Part shown: positions 1-10,050 of the stretch, piece by piece
How the letters are laid out: the number at the start of each line of letters is the position of its first letter
How positions within the stretch are numbered: the first letter of the stretch is position 1
Assembly (NCBI GenBank): GCA_022843845.1
Contig: JALHMW010000004.1
Location: 230,905 to 294,904, forward strand
Reading direction: 5' to 3'
Source: Archangium sp.
GTDB lineage: Bacteria > Myxococcota > Myxococcia > Myxococcales > Myxococcaceae
Length of the DNA: 64,000 nt
Notes under the pieces: model-generated
Seen by the model: only the letters and a program-made list of their open reading frames with translations
Told to the model about the DNA's origin: nothing
The model's database searches: none
Position numbers and translations under genes: made by a program

Positions 1-85
1 CTCGGCTGCGGCCACGCCGTCGAACCACGCCGAAGCCTGACCTGCGGCATGGAGCGCTTGTGGTGAACGCCTTCGGAGCTGCTCC

Positions 86-1003
86 ATGTTGACGGCGGTG
101 TTGTCTCGCGCCGAGGTCTCGCGGCACATGCAGGCGCTGCACCTGCTGACCGAGGTGCGCCAGGCGTTCGGCACGCGCGGCCTGGTGGGGACGGAGCAGT
201 CGAGCTTCGACGCTCCGTCGGGAAACGGACCGACGCTGGTTCGGCAGGGGACGCACCCGCGCATTCCGGCGTGGAGCCTGATGGTCCGCGCTGCGCTCCC
301 GGCCTCGTCGAAGTCGTCGGGCGCGCTGCTGCAGCTGCACGACAAAGAGAGCGGTCAGCTGCTGGCCGTGATGGATGGTGGGCACCTCACGGCGTTGCGC
401 GCGTCCATCGTCGGAGCGCTGGCGGCCGACGTCCTGGCGAAGCCCGAGGCGAAGAACGTCGCGCTGCTGGGAACGGGGCCTGCGGTGTCGAGCGCGCTGA
501 AAGCCCTGCGGCTGGTGCGAACGCTCGAGCGCGTCACCTTGTACGACTTCGATCTCGCCGCCTCGACGGAGCAGGCGCTCAAGCTGCACCAGACGCTCTC
601 GGCTCGCGTGCGCGCGTGCGAGTCACCGGAAGAAGCCGTGTCGCGCGCCGATCTCGTGGTGCTCGCGGGGAACGTGCCGCTGCCGACTGATTCCCTCGCG
701 CCCGGCACGCACGTGACGGTGATGAACGCCGAGAAGCACCTCGTCGCGCCGCTGCCGCCGAGCTTGATGGAGCGCGCGCGCTGTTTCTGTGACGACGTAC
801 GGGCGCCGATGCCGTGGGCTCCGAAGCTGATGGGTGAGCTCGCGCAGGCGATCAGCGGCGCGGTGCCCGCGAGGACGTCGGCGGATGATGTGACGGTGTT
901 CTTCTCGATCGGCCCACCGTTCCTCGATCTCGTGGCGGCGTGGCATGTCTACGAAGGCGCGAAGGCCGACGAGACGTTGACCCGGCTCGATCTCGAGGCG
1001 TGA
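86..1003 (+). CDS. Ornithine cyclodeaminase / mu-crystallin family protein
   Basis: A 305-residue protein of the ornithine cyclodeaminase/mu-crystallin family, NAD(P)-dependent enzymes that act on amino or imino acids such as ornithine, alanine or ketimines. The N-terminal half carries the family substrate region with a Lys in the SSKSSG stretch and the conserved MDGGHLTALRAS segment (about residues 95-107). A Rossmann dinucleotide site follows (LLGTGPAVSSAL, about residues 128-139), and a CDDVRA segment near residue 232 sits where the family keeps its catalytic Asp. Length fits the family (300-350). A GGAG Shine-Dalgarno at about 76-79 supports the ATG. It is followed convergently by an SRPBCC protein, so no operon partner shows its substrate. 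Family confidence is good; the actual substrate cannot be read from sequence. Confidence 0.85.
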   Translation: MLTAVLSRAEVSRHMQALHLLTEVRQAFGTRGLVGTEQSSFDAPSGNGPTLVRQGTHPRIPAWSLMVRAALPASSKSSGALLQLHDKESGQLLAVMDGGHLTALRASIVGALAADVLAKPEAKNVALLGTGPAVSSALKALRLVRTLERVTLYDFDLAASTEQALKLHQTLSARVRACESPEEAVSRADLVVLAGNVPLPTDSLAPGTHVTVMNAEKHLVAPLPPSLMERARCFCDDVRAPMPWAPKLMGELAQAISGAVPARTSADDVTVFFSIGPPFLDLVAAWHVYEGAKADETLTRLDLEA

Positions 1004-1017
1004 GCAACCGCCAAGGC

Positions 1018-1404
1018 TCAGCGCCGGCCCACGAACTCGACGAACGCGCGCACGACGTCGGCTTCGTGGCCGGGCCCGCGCTCCTGCTCCTTGAGCGCCT
1101 CGAGGTGGTAGTGCATCACGCAGCCGGTCGCTGCCGGCTCGAACCACACGCTCCCCGACACGCCGTCACGCACGCCCGAAGACGGCACCCAGCGCGACTT
1201 GCAGGCATCGTCGTCCCACACGAAGACGAGCGCGTAGGCCAGCGACTCGCCGAACTCGTAGAACACCTCGAGCGGCCGGCCGCGCGCATCGGAGCGCACC
1301 ACCTTCACCGTCTTCAGGCCCGGCACCCAACGGCGCTGCTGAACGACGTCACAAAACGCCCGGTAGGCCTCTGGAGCCGAGAGTGTGAGCGGCTGCACTT
1401 CCAT
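1018..1404 (-). CDS. SRPBCC (START-like) family protein
   Basis: A small protein of 128 residues from the ATG at 1404. It looks like the SRPBCC/polyketide-cyclase helix-grip fold: an N-terminal helix (SAPEAYRAFCDV), alternating strands that include a V-x-Y-E-F-G-E segment, and a long C-terminal helix (KEQERGPGHEADVVRAFVEF). These proteins bind hydrophobic ligands or lipids in a central pocket; no ligand can be assigned. A longer GTG start at 1473 would overlap the divergent peptidase gene, and the extra residues do not look like the fold, so the internal ATG is preferred. It ends 14 bases from the convergent cyclodeaminase gene. Fold assignment is moderately sure, function unknown. Confidence 0.6.
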   Translation of the reverse strand: MEVQPLTLSAPEAYRAFCDVVQQRRWVPGLKTVKVVRSDARGRPLEVFYEFGESLAYALVFVWDDDACKSRWVPSSGVRDGVSGSVWFEPAATGCVMHYHLEALKEQERGPGHEADVVRAFVEFVGRR

Positions 1405-1492
1405 TTCCCCAGTGTCTCGCGAGCAACGCGCCGTTGCGTGACGAGACTGTAACAACTCAACCGTGATGGGCACGGCGGGCTATGCGCGACCC

Positions 1493-2719
1493 ATGACTGC
1501 TGCCGCCCTCGCCTCGACCAGCCGACAGACGCCCATCGAGCGGGTACGAACCCTCGAGGAGCTGGGGCCCCGGCGCGTCACCGGCACCCCGCTCGAGAAA
1601 GAAGCGCAGGCGTTGCTCGGCCGAGAACTCGAGGGTCTCGGCTACCAGCTCGACTGGCGCGCCTTCAGGTGGACGCAGAGCCTCTACGCCAACCTCATGG
1701 TGCACTTCGGGCTCGCGGCGCTGGCGACGGGCATCGGCCTGACGGCGCCGTTCGTCGGCGCGGCGATTCACGCGCTGGTCGCCGTCTCGTATGCGCTCGA
1801 GTCGAACCGCCGCGCGTTGCTGATCCGCAGCCTGTTCCCCTCCATCACCTCACAGAACCTGCTCGCGACGCGCCCTGCGAAGGGCACCCGGAGGAAGCGC
1901 ATCGTCCTCATTGCGCACGCCGACGCCGCGTACACCGGCGTGCTCTTCCACCCGTCCATCCTCAAGGTGGCCACCGCGCAGCCACCTCCCGGGCTCGGCT
2001 TTTTCAAGAAGCAGCTCGGGATGGCGACGACGACGGTCGCGGTGATGGCGGTGCTCGAGGCGCTCGCCGGCGCCGGCGTGTGGAGCGCTCCGACGTGGCT
2101 GCGCGGCGTCATCACCATTCCGGCGACGCTCACCTTCCTGCTCAACCTCGACGTCGTCTTGCGCAACCGCGTCGTGCCCGGCGCCGGCGACAACCTCTCG
2201 GGTTGCACCGGCTCCGTCGAGCTCGCGTATCGCCTCGACGGCAAGCTGCCTGACGACGTCGAGCTCGTCATCGTCATCTCGGGCGCCGAAGAAGCGGGCA
2301 CCGGCGGCGCGCTGCGGCTCGCGGAGCAGATGATGAAGACGAAGGAGTGGACGCCCGCCGACACCATCGTGCTGGGCCTCGACACCCTCTCGAACGGCAC
2401 CTTGCGCGTCCTCGAAGAGGGCGAGTTCTGGCGGCTGCCGATCGCGCCCAGCCTGCTCGACGCGGTGAAGGCCGAGAACGAGGCGCGGCCCGACCTGCTC
2501 CCCGTCACCACGTATGTCATTCCCACTGGTGCCAGCGACGCGTTGCCGTTCCGCGTGCGCGGGTTCACCACGGTGACGCTCACGTGCATCGACCCTGTCA
2601 TCGGCGCGCCTCGCCACTACCACTGGCCGACCGACACCTGGCGCAACCTCGACGCGGGCGAGCTGGAGCGCAGCATCGAGTTCGCCGAGCGCCTCATTCT
2701 GCGGTTGAGCCGAAGCTGA
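1493..2719 (+). CDS. M28-family zinc aminopeptidase-like membrane protein
   Basis: About 408 residues from the ATG at 1493; GTG 1463 and ATG 1466 are in-frame alternatives. It carries the co-catalytic two-zinc ligand set of M28 peptidases: HAD (H142, D144), GAGDNLSG (D233), SGAEEAG (catalytic and ligand Glu, 266/267), GLD (D297) and a C-terminal HYHWPTD (H375 or H377). Two hydrophobic stretches lie between the N-terminus and the metal site (about 70-100) and just before the Asp ligand (about 180-225). These suggest membrane anchoring, as in some bacterial M28 proteins. The role would be hydrolysis of N-terminal residues from peptides at or near the membrane. It is divergent from the SRPBCC gene. 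Family is secure, substrate is not. Confidence 0.85.
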   Translation: MTAAALASTSRQTPIERVRTLEELGPRRVTGTPLEKEAQALLGRELEGLGYQLDWRAFRWTQSLYANLMVHFGLAALATGIGLTAPFVGAAIHALVAVSYALESNRRALLIRSLFPSITSQNLLATRPAKGTRRKRIVLIAHADAAYTGVLFHPSILKVATAQPPPGLGFFKKQLGMATTTVAVMAVLEALAGAGVWSAPTWLRGVITIPATLTFLLNLDVVLRNRVVPGAGDNLSGCTGSVELAYRLDGKLPDDVELVIVISGAEEAGTGGALRLAEQMMKTKEWTPADTIVLGLDTLSNGTLRVLEEGEFWRLPIAPSLLDAVKAENEARPDLLPVTTYVIPTGASDALPFRVRGFTTVTLTCIDPVIGAPRHYHWPTDTWRNLDAGELERSIEFAERLILRLSRS

Positions 2720-2832
2720 GCTGAGGTTTTTCCTGACGGTGAGGCCTCGCCGCGCTGGCTCTCTCGTCAGGTGAGAAGGCCGAAACACTGGCCGCTGGCG
2801 GACGAAGCCCCGTTGACGAGAGGATGCCCCCC

Positions 2833-4992
2833 GTGACGACTTCGCTCCGACGCCTGCTGCCGCTGCTCTGGCTCACCCTCGCTGGCTGCACCTGCGGCCC
2901 GACCGGAAAGCCGTGCCGAACGAGCGACGAGTGCAACACAGGGCAGGTCTGCATTCAGGGCCAATGCCGTGGCGGCACCTCTGACGTCGACTCCGGCGTT
3001 CGCGCGGGAGGCAGCGCGGGCGCGGGCGCCGACGCCGGCTCGATGGCCGGTGGCAGTGCGGCCGGTGGAGCAGCTGGCGGCATGGCTGTCCTCGATGCGG
3101 TGGCGGTGGAGATCGACCCGCCGATGGCGACCCTCACCACGACGCCGGGCAACGCGATCAGGCAGACCTTCACCGCGAAGCTGCGGCTGCGTGATGGCAG
3201 CTTCCGCACCGCAGGCGTGATTCCCACGTGGAGCGTGATGACTCGCACGTACGGCGACATGAACAGCGTCACCGGTGAGTTCACCGCCACTGGTGCCCAG
3301 GGCGGCACCACCACCATCTCGGCCTCGGTCGTCGCGCCGGGCACCTCGACGACGCTGGTCGGCACCGCGAGCGTCACCATTCAGCTCACGCGCACGGTCA
3401 CCGGCCCCGGCATTCCGGGCACCATTCTCTCGAACTTCGCCACGCTGCTGCCGTTCGACCCGACGTTGTCGGCCGACCTCGCCTACCCGCTCGACCACGC
3501 CGTGATGCCGCAGAACGTCTTCCCGGCCGATCTGCAGTGGCTCAATGGCGCGCCCGGCGACTTCTTCCGCGTCACCTTGAAGAAGCCGAACGCCGAGATC
3601 ATCGCCTTCTTCCAGCACTCGGGCCCGGGCTTCGACAACCACTGGCTCGTCGAGGCCGCGGCCTGGAGAGCGTTCGCGCAGACCAACCCCGACGTCGAGG
3701 GCGTCATCACGGTCGATCGCTGGTCGGCGGCGACGCAGGCGGCGTACCGCTCCAACGAGGTGCGCGTGCGCTTCGCGAGGGCTGCGCTCACCGGCAGCGT
3801 CTACTACTGGGCCGTCAACGAAGGCCGCGTGTACCGCATCGACGACGGCACCAACCAACGCATCGCCTTCATGCCCACGCCGCCATCGGTGCCAGGGAGC
3901 GAGACCGACCGCTGCCTGGGCTGCCACACCGTCTCGCCGAGCGGCCGCTACATGGCCGGGCGTATGGGCGGCGGCGACAACTTCGGCACCGTGTTCGATC
4001 TCACGGCAAACCTCACGGGCGACCCGCCGCCGAGCCTCTTCAGCGCCATGCAACAGAAGTGGTGGTTCTCGACGTGGAGCCCGAACGAAGACCGGTTGAT
4101 CATCACCACCGGCCCGAGCCCCACCGGCCTCTCGCTGATGAACGCGATGACGGGAGTGCTGGTGCCGCCGCTCGGCGCGGGGCTGCCGGCGAACAACGTC
4201 ACGCACCCGGCGTGGTCGCCCGATGGGACGGCGATCGCGCTCGTGTCGGACGTGAGCGACTGGGGCACCGACTATCAGGACGGCACCATCTCGCTCATTC
4301 CCGTCACCGGACCGGACACCTTCGGCGCGATGCAGCCGCTTCTCTCTGGCGTCAGCCCGTCGATTCCCAACCGGCCAGCGAACCTTCGCGCGCCGTCCTA
4401 CCCGGTGTGGACGCCCGACTCGCGGCGCATCGTCTTCGCACAGGGCGCCTCGGCGCGCTCGTCGACGCAGCCGGCGATCCTCTACATCATGCAGCGCGAC
4501 GGCTCCGACATCCGTCAGCTCTCGAAGGCCAACGGGCCGCGCGACCTGTCGTTCGAGCCGCGCATGTCGCCGTTCGACTCGGGCGGGTACTACTGGCTCG
4601 CGTTCCTCTCTCGTCGTGACTACGGCAACGCGCCGGCTGGGACGAGGGGCGCCAACCGCGAGCAGATCTGGGTGACGGCCATCAAGAAGAACCCGGCGGC
4701 TGGAGAGGACCCCAGCGAGGTCGGCTACTGGTTGCCCGGCCAGTCGGCGCAGTCGCGCAACATCTCGGCGTACTGGGCCGCGCGCGCGTGCCGGCAGACC
4801 GGCGTGGGCTGCAGCGTGAACTCGGAGTGCTGCACCAACGAGTGCCGCCCGCCTGCTGCTGGTGGGCCCTCGGTGTGCTCGCCGCCGCCGGCCAACATGT
4901 GCCGTGTCGAAGGCCAGAGCTGCAGCATGACGAGTGATTGCTGCACGACGCTGACGTGCACCAACAACGTGTGCTCAGGCGACATCAACTAG
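2833..4992 (+). CDS. Beta-propeller (PD40-like) lipoprotein with one CxxCH motif
   Basis: A 719-residue predicted lipoprotein. The GTG at 2833 is chosen because GAGAGG at 2818-2823 sits 9 bases upstream, whereas it directly abuts the ATG at 2824. The signal peptide ends LTLAGC (Cys19). A Gly/Ala-rich linker and an Ig-like segment (about 85-180) follow. The rest looks like a TolB/PD40 propeller, with blades such as WSPDGTAIALVSD and WTPDSRRIVFA. CLGCH at residues 361-365 is a possible single haem-c site. The C-terminus has two short Cys clusters (GCSVNSECC...C and SCSMTSDCC...C) resembling small disulfide knots. It probably faces the periplasm or the cell surface. Convergent with the Uma2 gene, 9 bases away. 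Function unknown. Confidence 0.75.
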   Translation: MTTSLRRLLPLLWLTLAGCTCGPTGKPCRTSDECNTGQVCIQGQCRGGTSDVDSGVRAGGSAGAGADAGSMAGGSAAGGAAGGMAVLDAVAVEIDPPMATLTTTPGNAIRQTFTAKLRLRDGSFRTAGVIPTWSVMTRTYGDMNSVTGEFTATGAQGGTTTISASVVAPGTSTTLVGTASVTIQLTRTVTGPGIPGTILSNFATLLPFDPTLSADLAYPLDHAVMPQNVFPADLQWLNGAPGDFFRVTLKKPNAEIIAFFQHSGPGFDNHWLVEAAAWRAFAQTNPDVEGVITVDRWSAATQAAYRSNEVRVRFARAALTGSVYYWAVNEGRVYRIDDGTNQRIAFMPTPPSVPGSETDRCLGCHTVSPSGRYMAGRMGGGDNFGTVFDLTANLTGDPPPSLFSAMQQKWWFSTWSPNEDRLIITTGPSPTGLSLMNAMTGVLVPPLGAGLPANNVTHPAWSPDGTAIALVSDVSDWGTDYQDGTISLIPVTGPDTFGAMQPLLSGVSPSIPNRPANLRAPSYPVWTPDSRRIVFAQGASARSSTQPAILYIMQRDGSDIRQLSKANGPRDLSFEPRMSPFDSGGYYWLAFLSRRDYGNAPAGTRGANREQIWVTAIKKNPAAGEDPSEVGYWLPGQSAQSRNISAYWAARACRQTGVGCSVNSECCTNECRPPAAGGPSVCSPPPANMCRVEGQSCSMTSDCCTTLTCTNNVCSGDIN

Positions 4993-5001
4993 CGCGGCGA
5001 C

Positions 5002-5571
5002 TCAGCGCAACCACCAGCGGGTCAGCTCGAAGGCCGCGTCAGGAAACGGAGCCACCCCGGTCACCACGTCATCCTCCGACCAGGTCCCGAGCAGACTCCA
5101 CCGGCCGGCAGCCAACGCGAAGGCCTCGAGGACGTGGGCCTCGTCGATGATCCACAGGTGTGGGATGTGTTGCGCGGCGTACAGCTCACGCTTCGGGCCC
5201 AGGTCCTTGCGCCGAGTCGAGTCGCTCAGGATCTCGCACACCCAGTCTGGCCTGATGACGACAGGGTTCTCGTGTTCGTGCCCTGCGAGGCGAGCGCGAA
5301 GCCAGCCTGAGACATCGGGAACCACCTGCTCGAGCGTCGGGAAACGAACTTCGACCTCAGGAAGAATGAGCCAACCCGCAGGCGGTGGTTTCCCTCCACC
5401 ACCAAAGCGCAGCGCGCCCGTCACCTCACCCTCGACGTTCTGGTGGCCGGGCGTGGGCCGACCCATGACGTAGAGCTCGCCGTCGATGACCTCGCCCGTC
5501 ATGCGCTCCGGGAGCCGCGCGACTTCTTCGAGCAGTTCGGCGTTAGAGCGCTTCTTGAGAGCGACAGTCAC
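5002..5571 (-). CDS. Uma2 (DUF820) family PD-(D/E)XK nuclease-like protein
   Basis: A 189-residue protein (GTG start) with the Uma2/DUF820 layout: GEVIDGELYVM near residue 26, PDVSGWL (Asp86), CEILSDSTRRKD (Glu113, Lys122) and HLWIIDE near 140. These match the PD-(D/E)XK restriction-endonuclease-like core, so key residues look intact. The family is abundant in cyanobacteria and myxobacteria, usually as solitary genes, and its cellular role is not established. It stands alone here, with a 92-base divergent region before purL. Family assignment is strong; nuclease activity is only inferred from the fold. Confidence 0.85.
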   Translation of the reverse strand: MTVALKKRSNAELLEEVARLPERMTGEVIDGELYVMGRPTPGHQNVEGEVTGALRFGGGGKPPPAGWLILPEVEVRFPTLEQVVPDVSGWLRARLAGHEHENPVVIRPDWVCEILSDSTRRKDLGPKRELYAAQHIPHLWIIDEAHVLEAFALAAGRWSLLGTWSEDDVVTGVAPFPDAAFELTRWWLR

Positions 5572-5663
5572 GAACGGAAGCGTAGCAAGCGTGGGCCGCG
5601 CCCGGAACCGACGGACCTGCCTGCTGCACCTTGCCGCTTCCTACGGGGCGCACCTGAGGCAGA

Positions 5664-8600
5664 GTGCCCGCCATGCTGACGCTGCATGGTTCTTCGCCGT
5701 TCACCGCTGCCCGCCTGAGCCGCCGCCTTCACCGCCTGAAGGCCGGCAACCCGAAGCTCGAGCGCGCGACCGTCTCGAGCGTCTTCTTCATCGAGACCAC
5801 CCGGACGCCCACGAGCGACGAGATGCTCCGGTTGTCGCTGGTGCTGGCCGCGACGCAGACCGCGCCCGACCCGGTGTCGACGTTGCGCCTCGTGGTACCT
5901 CGCCTCGGTACGGTCTCGCCCTGGTCGTCGAAGGCCACCGACATCGCGCGCAACTGCGGCCTCGACTTCGTCAAACGTGTCGAGCGCGGCACCGCCTGGC
6001 ACCTGCACGGCAGCGTCACCGACGAGGCTTCTCTGCGCACCGGGCTGAGCGACCGCATGACCGAGTCGGTGCTCGGCTCGTTCCAGGAAGCCGATGCGCT
6101 CTTCTCGCACCACGCGCCCCGGCCGCTCTCGACGGTCGCCGTGCTGAAGCAGGGTCGCGCCGCGCTCGAGCAGGCGAACCGCTCGATGGGACTGGCGCTC
6201 GCGGAGGACGAGATCGACTACCTCGTCGACGCCTTCACGAAGCTCGGGCGCGACCCGACCGACGTGGAGCTGATGATGTTCGCGCAGGCGAACAGCGAGC
6301 ACTGCCGGCACAAGATCTTCAACGCCGAGTTCGTCGTCGATGGCGTCACGGCGCCCGACTCGCTCTTCAAGTTGATCAAGCAGTCGACCGCGGCGTCGCC
6401 CACCGGCGTGTTGAGCGCGTACTCCGACAACGCCGCCGTCATCTCCGGCAACACCGCCGGCCGCTTCTTCGCGCACCCCGACGACTCGACGTACCGCTCC
6501 GAGACCGAGGCGATGCCGATCCTCGCGAAGGTCGAGACGCACAACCACCCGACGGCCGTCTCTCCCTTCCCTGGAGCCTCGACGGGCTCGGGCGGCGAGA
6601 TTCGTGACGAAGGCGCGACGGGCAGGGGCTCCAAACCGAAGGCGGGGCTGGTCGGCTTCACGGTCTCGAACCTGCGGCTGCCCGACGCGCTTCGCCCGTG
6701 GGAGAGAGATCACGGCAAGCCCTCACGCATCGCCAGCGCGCTCGAGATCATGACCGACGGCCCGCTCGGCGGCGCTGCGTTCAACAACGAGTTCGGCCGC
6801 CCGGCGCTGTGCGGCACCTTCCGTACCTTCGAGCAGGAGATCGCCGGACCCAACGGCACGCGCGAGATCCGCGGCTTCCACAAGCCGATCATGATCGCCG
6901 GTGGCTACGGCCACATTCGCCCGCAGCTGGTGAAGAAGGGCGAGATTCCGGCGGGCGCGGCGATCGTGGTGCTGGGCGGCCCCGCGATGTTGATCGGCCT
7001 CGGCGGCGGCGCGGCGTCGTCGGTCGCTTCGGGCGCGTCGGCAGAGGAGCTCGACTTCGCCTCGGTGCAACGTGACAACGCCGAGATGGAGCGGCGCTGT
7101 CAGGAGGTCATCGACCGCTGCTGCGCCTTCGGTGAAGGCTCTCCCATCGTCTCGATTCACGACGTCGGCGCGGGCGGCCTGTCGAACGCGCTGCCCGAGC
7201 TGGTGCACGAGAGCCGAAAGGGCGCGACGTTCGAGCTGCGGAAGATCCCCTCCGACGAGCCGGGCATGTCGCCGCTCGAGCTGTGGTGCAACGAGTCGCA
7301 AGAGCGATACGTGCTCGCGATCGATCCCGCCGCCCTGCCCCGCTTCGAGGCGCTGTGCCGACGTGAGCGCGCGCCGTACGCCGTGCTCGGTCACGCGACG
7401 TCTGATGGACGGCTGCAGGTCACCGACGCGCTGTTCAAGAACACACCCATCGACGTGCCGCTCGAGGTGATGCTCGGCAAGCCGCCCCGCATGCGCCGCA
7501 TCGCTGACCACGCAACCGTGACGCACGCGCCGTTGGAGCTGGCGGCGATCGACGTGAAGGAAGCGCTCCGCCGCGTGCTGCTCCTGCCGACCGTCGCCGA
7601 CAAGTCGTTCCTCGTGCACATCGGCGATCGCACGGTGACGGGGCTGGTCGCGAGAGATCAGCTGGTCGGCCGCTTCCAGGTGCCGGTCGCCGACTGCGCC
7701 GTCACCATGACGAGCTACGACGTGTTCTCGGGTGAAGCCGTCGCGATGGGCGAGAAGGCGCCGCTGGCGTGCCTGAACGCCGCGGCCTCGGCACGCATGG
7801 CCGTCGGAGAAGCGTTGACCAACCTCGCCGCAGCGAAGGTGGAGCGCCGCAGCGACATCAAACTCTCGGCGAACTGGATGGCGGCGGCCGGCTGGCCCGG
7901 AGAAGACGCGCGCCTGTTCGACGCGGTGAAGGCCGTCGGCGCCGAGCTCTGCCCCGCCCTCGGCATCGCGATCCCCGTCGGCAAGGACTCGATGTCGATG
8001 CGCACGCAGTGGAGCCAGGACGGCTCGACGCGCACCGTCGTCTCACCCGTCTCGCTGGTGGTGACGGCCTTCTCTCCGGTCTCCGACGTGCGCAAGACGC
8101 TCACCCCGGAGCTGACGCTCGACGCAGGCCCGACCTCGCTCATCGCCATCGACGTCTCTGGCGGCAAGAACCGCCTCGGCGGGAGCGCGCTGGCGCAGGT
8201 GTTCAACTCGGTCGGCGTCACCGCGCCTGACGTCGACTCGCCTGCCGCGCTCGCCCACTTCTTCGACACCACGCAGCGCCTCAACGCCGAAGGGCTGCTG
8301 CTCGCCTTCCACGACCGCTCGGACGGCGGCGTGCTCACCACGCTCCTCGAGATGGCGTTCGCCTCGGGGTGCGGGCTCGACCTGACCCTCGACGGCCTGC
8401 CGGGAACGCCGCTGGAGTCCCTCTTCTCGGAAGAGCTCGGCGCCGTCGTTCAAGTCAAAGCGCGCGACGTTCAGCAGCTCGTCAGCGCGTACGCCCAGCA
8501 CGGCGTGACGGCGACCGTCATTGGCACGCCGGCGTCAGGCGAGTCGGTGCGGGTGATGCGCGAGGGCCACCTGGTGCTCGAAGACGATCGCCACGCCTTG

Positions 8601-9530
8601 CGCTCGTTGTGGAGCGACACCACCTGGCGAGTCCAGCGGCTGCGCGACGACGCGGCCTCGGCCGATGAGGAGCACGCGCTGCGCACGGAAGAGACCTTCA
8701 CGGGCCTGTCGGGGCGGCTCACCTTCGACCCGGCCGACGACGTCACGCGCGGCGTCTCGAACCGCAGGCCGAAGGTGGCGATCCTGCGCGAGCAGGGCGT
8801 CAACGGACAGGTCGAGATGGCGTGGGCGTTCACTCGCGCCGGCTTCACCGCCATCGACGTGCACATGAGCGATCTGCTCGAGGGCCGCGTCGACCTGACG
8901 GACTTCACGGGCCTCGCCGCGTGCGGCGGCTTCTCGTACGGCGACGTGCTGGGCGCGGGCATCGGGTGGGCACGCTCCATTCTCTTCAACGAGCGGGTAC
9001 GCGAACACTTCCGCGCGTTCTTCCATCGGCCCGAGACGTTCAGCCTGGGCGTCTGCAACGGCTGCCAGATGATGTCCCAGCTCCGCGACCTGATTCCCGG
9101 CGCCAGCCACTGGCCCCGCTTCGCGCGCAACCGCTCGGAGCAGTTCGAAGCGCGCCTGGCGATGGTGCGAATCGAAGAGAGCCCGTCGGTGTTCTTCACG
9201 GGAATGGCCGGCACCATCGCGCCCATCGCGGTGTCACACGGTGAAGGCCGGGTGGAATCGTCCAACCTGCCGGGGCTCGATGCCTCGGGCCTGGTCGCCG
9301 CCCGCTTCGTCGATCACCTGGGTGAGGCGACCGAGCGGTTCCCCCTCAACCCGAACGGCTCGCCGGCCGGCATCACCGCCGTGACGACGACCGACGGCCG
9401 CGCGACGATTCTGATGCCGCACCCCGAGCGCGTCGTGCGCACCGCCAACCTCTCGTGGCACCCGCGCGGCTGGCCTGACGACAGCCCCTGGCTGCGGCCA
9501 TTCCGCAACGCGCGCGCGTGGGTGGGCTGA
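5664..9530 (+). CDS. purL: Phosphoribosylformylglycinamidine synthase (single-chain PurL)
   Basis: This 1288-residue enzyme converts FGAR, ATP and glutamine to FGAM in the fourth step of purine synthesis, in the cytoplasm. It is the large proteobacterial form that fuses synthetase and amidotransferase (E. coli form about 1295 residues). Seen: [11 protein letters not shown] near residue 215, [17 protein letters not shown] near 290, [25 protein letters not shown] near 495, and a C-terminal class I glutaminase with nucleophile Cys1131 (GVCNGCQMM), His1253 and Glu1255 (PHPERV). All are intact. GAGG lies 5 bases before the GTG at 5664, but the ATG at 5673 matches the usual family start. A small gene follows after 3 bases. 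Confidence 0.97.
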   Translation: MPAMLTLHGSSPFTAARLSRRLHRLKAGNPKLERATVSSVFFIETTRTPTSDEMLRLSLVLAATQTAPDPVSTLRLVVPRLGTVSPWSSKATDIARNCGLDFVKRVERGTAWHLHGSVTDEASLRTGLSDRMTESVLGSFQEADALFSHHAPRPLSTVAVLKQGRAALEQANRSMGLALAEDEIDYLVDAFTKLGRDPTDVELMMFAQANSEHCRHKIFNAEFVVDGVTAPDSLFKLIKQSTAASPTGVLSAYSDNAAVISGNTAGRFFAHPDDSTYRSETEAMPILAKVETHNHPTAVSPFPGASTGSGGEIRDEGATGRGSKPKAGLVGFTVSNLRLPDALRPWERDHGKPSRIASALEIMTDGPLGGAAFNNEFGRPALCGTFRTFEQEIAGPNGTREIRGFHKPIMIAGGYGHIRPQLVKKGEIPAGAAIVVLGGPAMLIGLGGGAASSVASGASAEELDFASVQRDNAEMERRCQEVIDRCCAFGEGSPIVSIHDVGAGGLSNALPELVHESRKGATFELRKIPSDEPGMSPLELWCNESQERYVLAIDPAALPRFEALCRRERAPYAVLGHATSDGRLQVTDALFKNTPIDVPLEVMLGKPPRMRRIADHATVTHAPLELAAIDVKEALRRVLLLPTVADKSFLVHIGDRTVTGLVARDQLVGRFQVPVADCAVTMTSYDVFSGEAVAMGEKAPLACLNAAASARMAVGEALTNLAAAKVERRSDIKLSANWMAAAGWPGEDARLFDAVKAVGAELCPALGIAIPVGKDSMSMRTQWSQDGSTRTVVSPVSLVVTAFSPVSDVRKTLTPELTLDAGPTSLIAIDVSGGKNRLGGSALAQVFNSVGVTAPDVDSPAALAHFFDTTQRLNAEGLLLAFHDRSDGGVLTTLLEMAFASGCGLDLTLDGLPGTPLESLFSEELGAVVQVKARDVQQLVSAYAQHGVTATVIGTPASGESVRVMREGHLVLEDDRHALRSLWSDTTWRVQRLRDDAASADEEHALRTEETFTGLSGRLTFDPADDVTRGVSNRRPKVAILREQGVNGQVEMAWAFTRAGFTAIDVHMSDLLEGRVDLTDFTGLAACGGFSYGDVLGAGIGWARSILFNERVREHFRAFFHRPETFSLGVCNGCQMMSQLRDLIPGASHWPRFARNRSEQFEARLAMVRIEESPSVFFTGMAGTIAPIAVSHGEGRVESSNLPGLDASGLVAARFVDHLGEATERFPLNPNGSPAGITAVTTTDGRATILMPHPERVVRTANLSWHPRGWPDDSPWLRPFRNARAWVG

Positions 9531-9533
9531 CGC

Positions 9534-9998
9534 ATGGCGGCTTCCCGGAAACGCCTCGAGCCAGCGATGCGCGTGCGGCACCTGCTCGCCATCGACTCCA
9601 GCAACGTCATGGCGCGGCTCGCGGCGAGGCAGGACTCGATGGTGGGCCTCTTCTCGAGGCTGCGCGACCGCGAGCCGATGCTGGCCGTCCTCGACACGTG
9701 GTTCGACACCATCACCTTCACCGAGCTCTCGACGCTGAACCCGACCGAACAGAAGTCGGTCAACCGCTTCTACGAGCTGCTCGCCGAGGTGCGCTGGTAC
9801 CTCGCGTACACCGAAGACATGCCGGGCATGGTGCAGACGAAGCTGAACGCGATTCTGCGCAGGCTCGAGGCCTCGTACCGTGAGCTGGTGTCGGTCATCG
9901 GGCCGCCTGAAGCCGATGGCGCGCGCATCGTCGAGGTGAAGGTCGTCTCGAAGGTGACGAAGCACCCGCGCCGGGCGAAGGCCCGCGTGCGCCGCTGA
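9534..9998 (+). CDS. Conserved-looking hypothetical protein downstream of purL
   Basis: A 154-residue soluble protein that I do not recognise. The ATG lies 3 bases after the purL stop, with a GGTGGG stretch just upstream, so it is probably co-transcribed and translationally coupled to purL. A second ATG at residue 12 is possible. The middle (about 35-125) looks all-helical with many charged residues and Trp/Tyr positions (DTWFDTITFTELSTL, FYELLAEVRWYLAYTED). The C-terminus is a basic tail (KHPRRAKARVRR) that could bind nucleic acid. There is no signal peptide or membrane helix. Codon use is like that of its neighbours, so the gene is probably real. Confidence 0.65.
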   Translation: MAASRKRLEPAMRVRHLLAIDSSNVMARLAARQDSMVGLFSRLRDREPMLAVLDTWFDTITFTELSTLNPTEQKSVNRFYELLAEVRWYLAYTEDMPGMVQTKLNAILRRLEASYRELVSVIGPPEADGARIVEVKVVSKVTKHPRRAKARVRR

Positions 9999-10050
9999 TC
10001 GGGCTGGTTTCCCTCGGATCTCCGGGCTGCTACAGCCGCGTGCACGCCCG

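Noticed and set aside
1405..1473. Longer N-terminus of the SRPBCC protein from GTG 1473
   Set aside because: It would overlap the divergent peptidase frame, and the added residues do not fit the fold; ATG 1404 is preferred.
2732..2771. Inverted repeat CCTGACG...CGTCAGG between the M28 peptidase and the lipoprotein as a terminator
   Set aside because: The 26-base loop and lack of a following T-run make a working terminator unlikely.
2767..4206. Long minus-strand frame opposite the propeller lipoprotein
   Set aside because: Arg/Ala/Gly-rich shadow frame in high-GC DNA, with no recognisable domain; the plus strand has a signal peptide and repeats.
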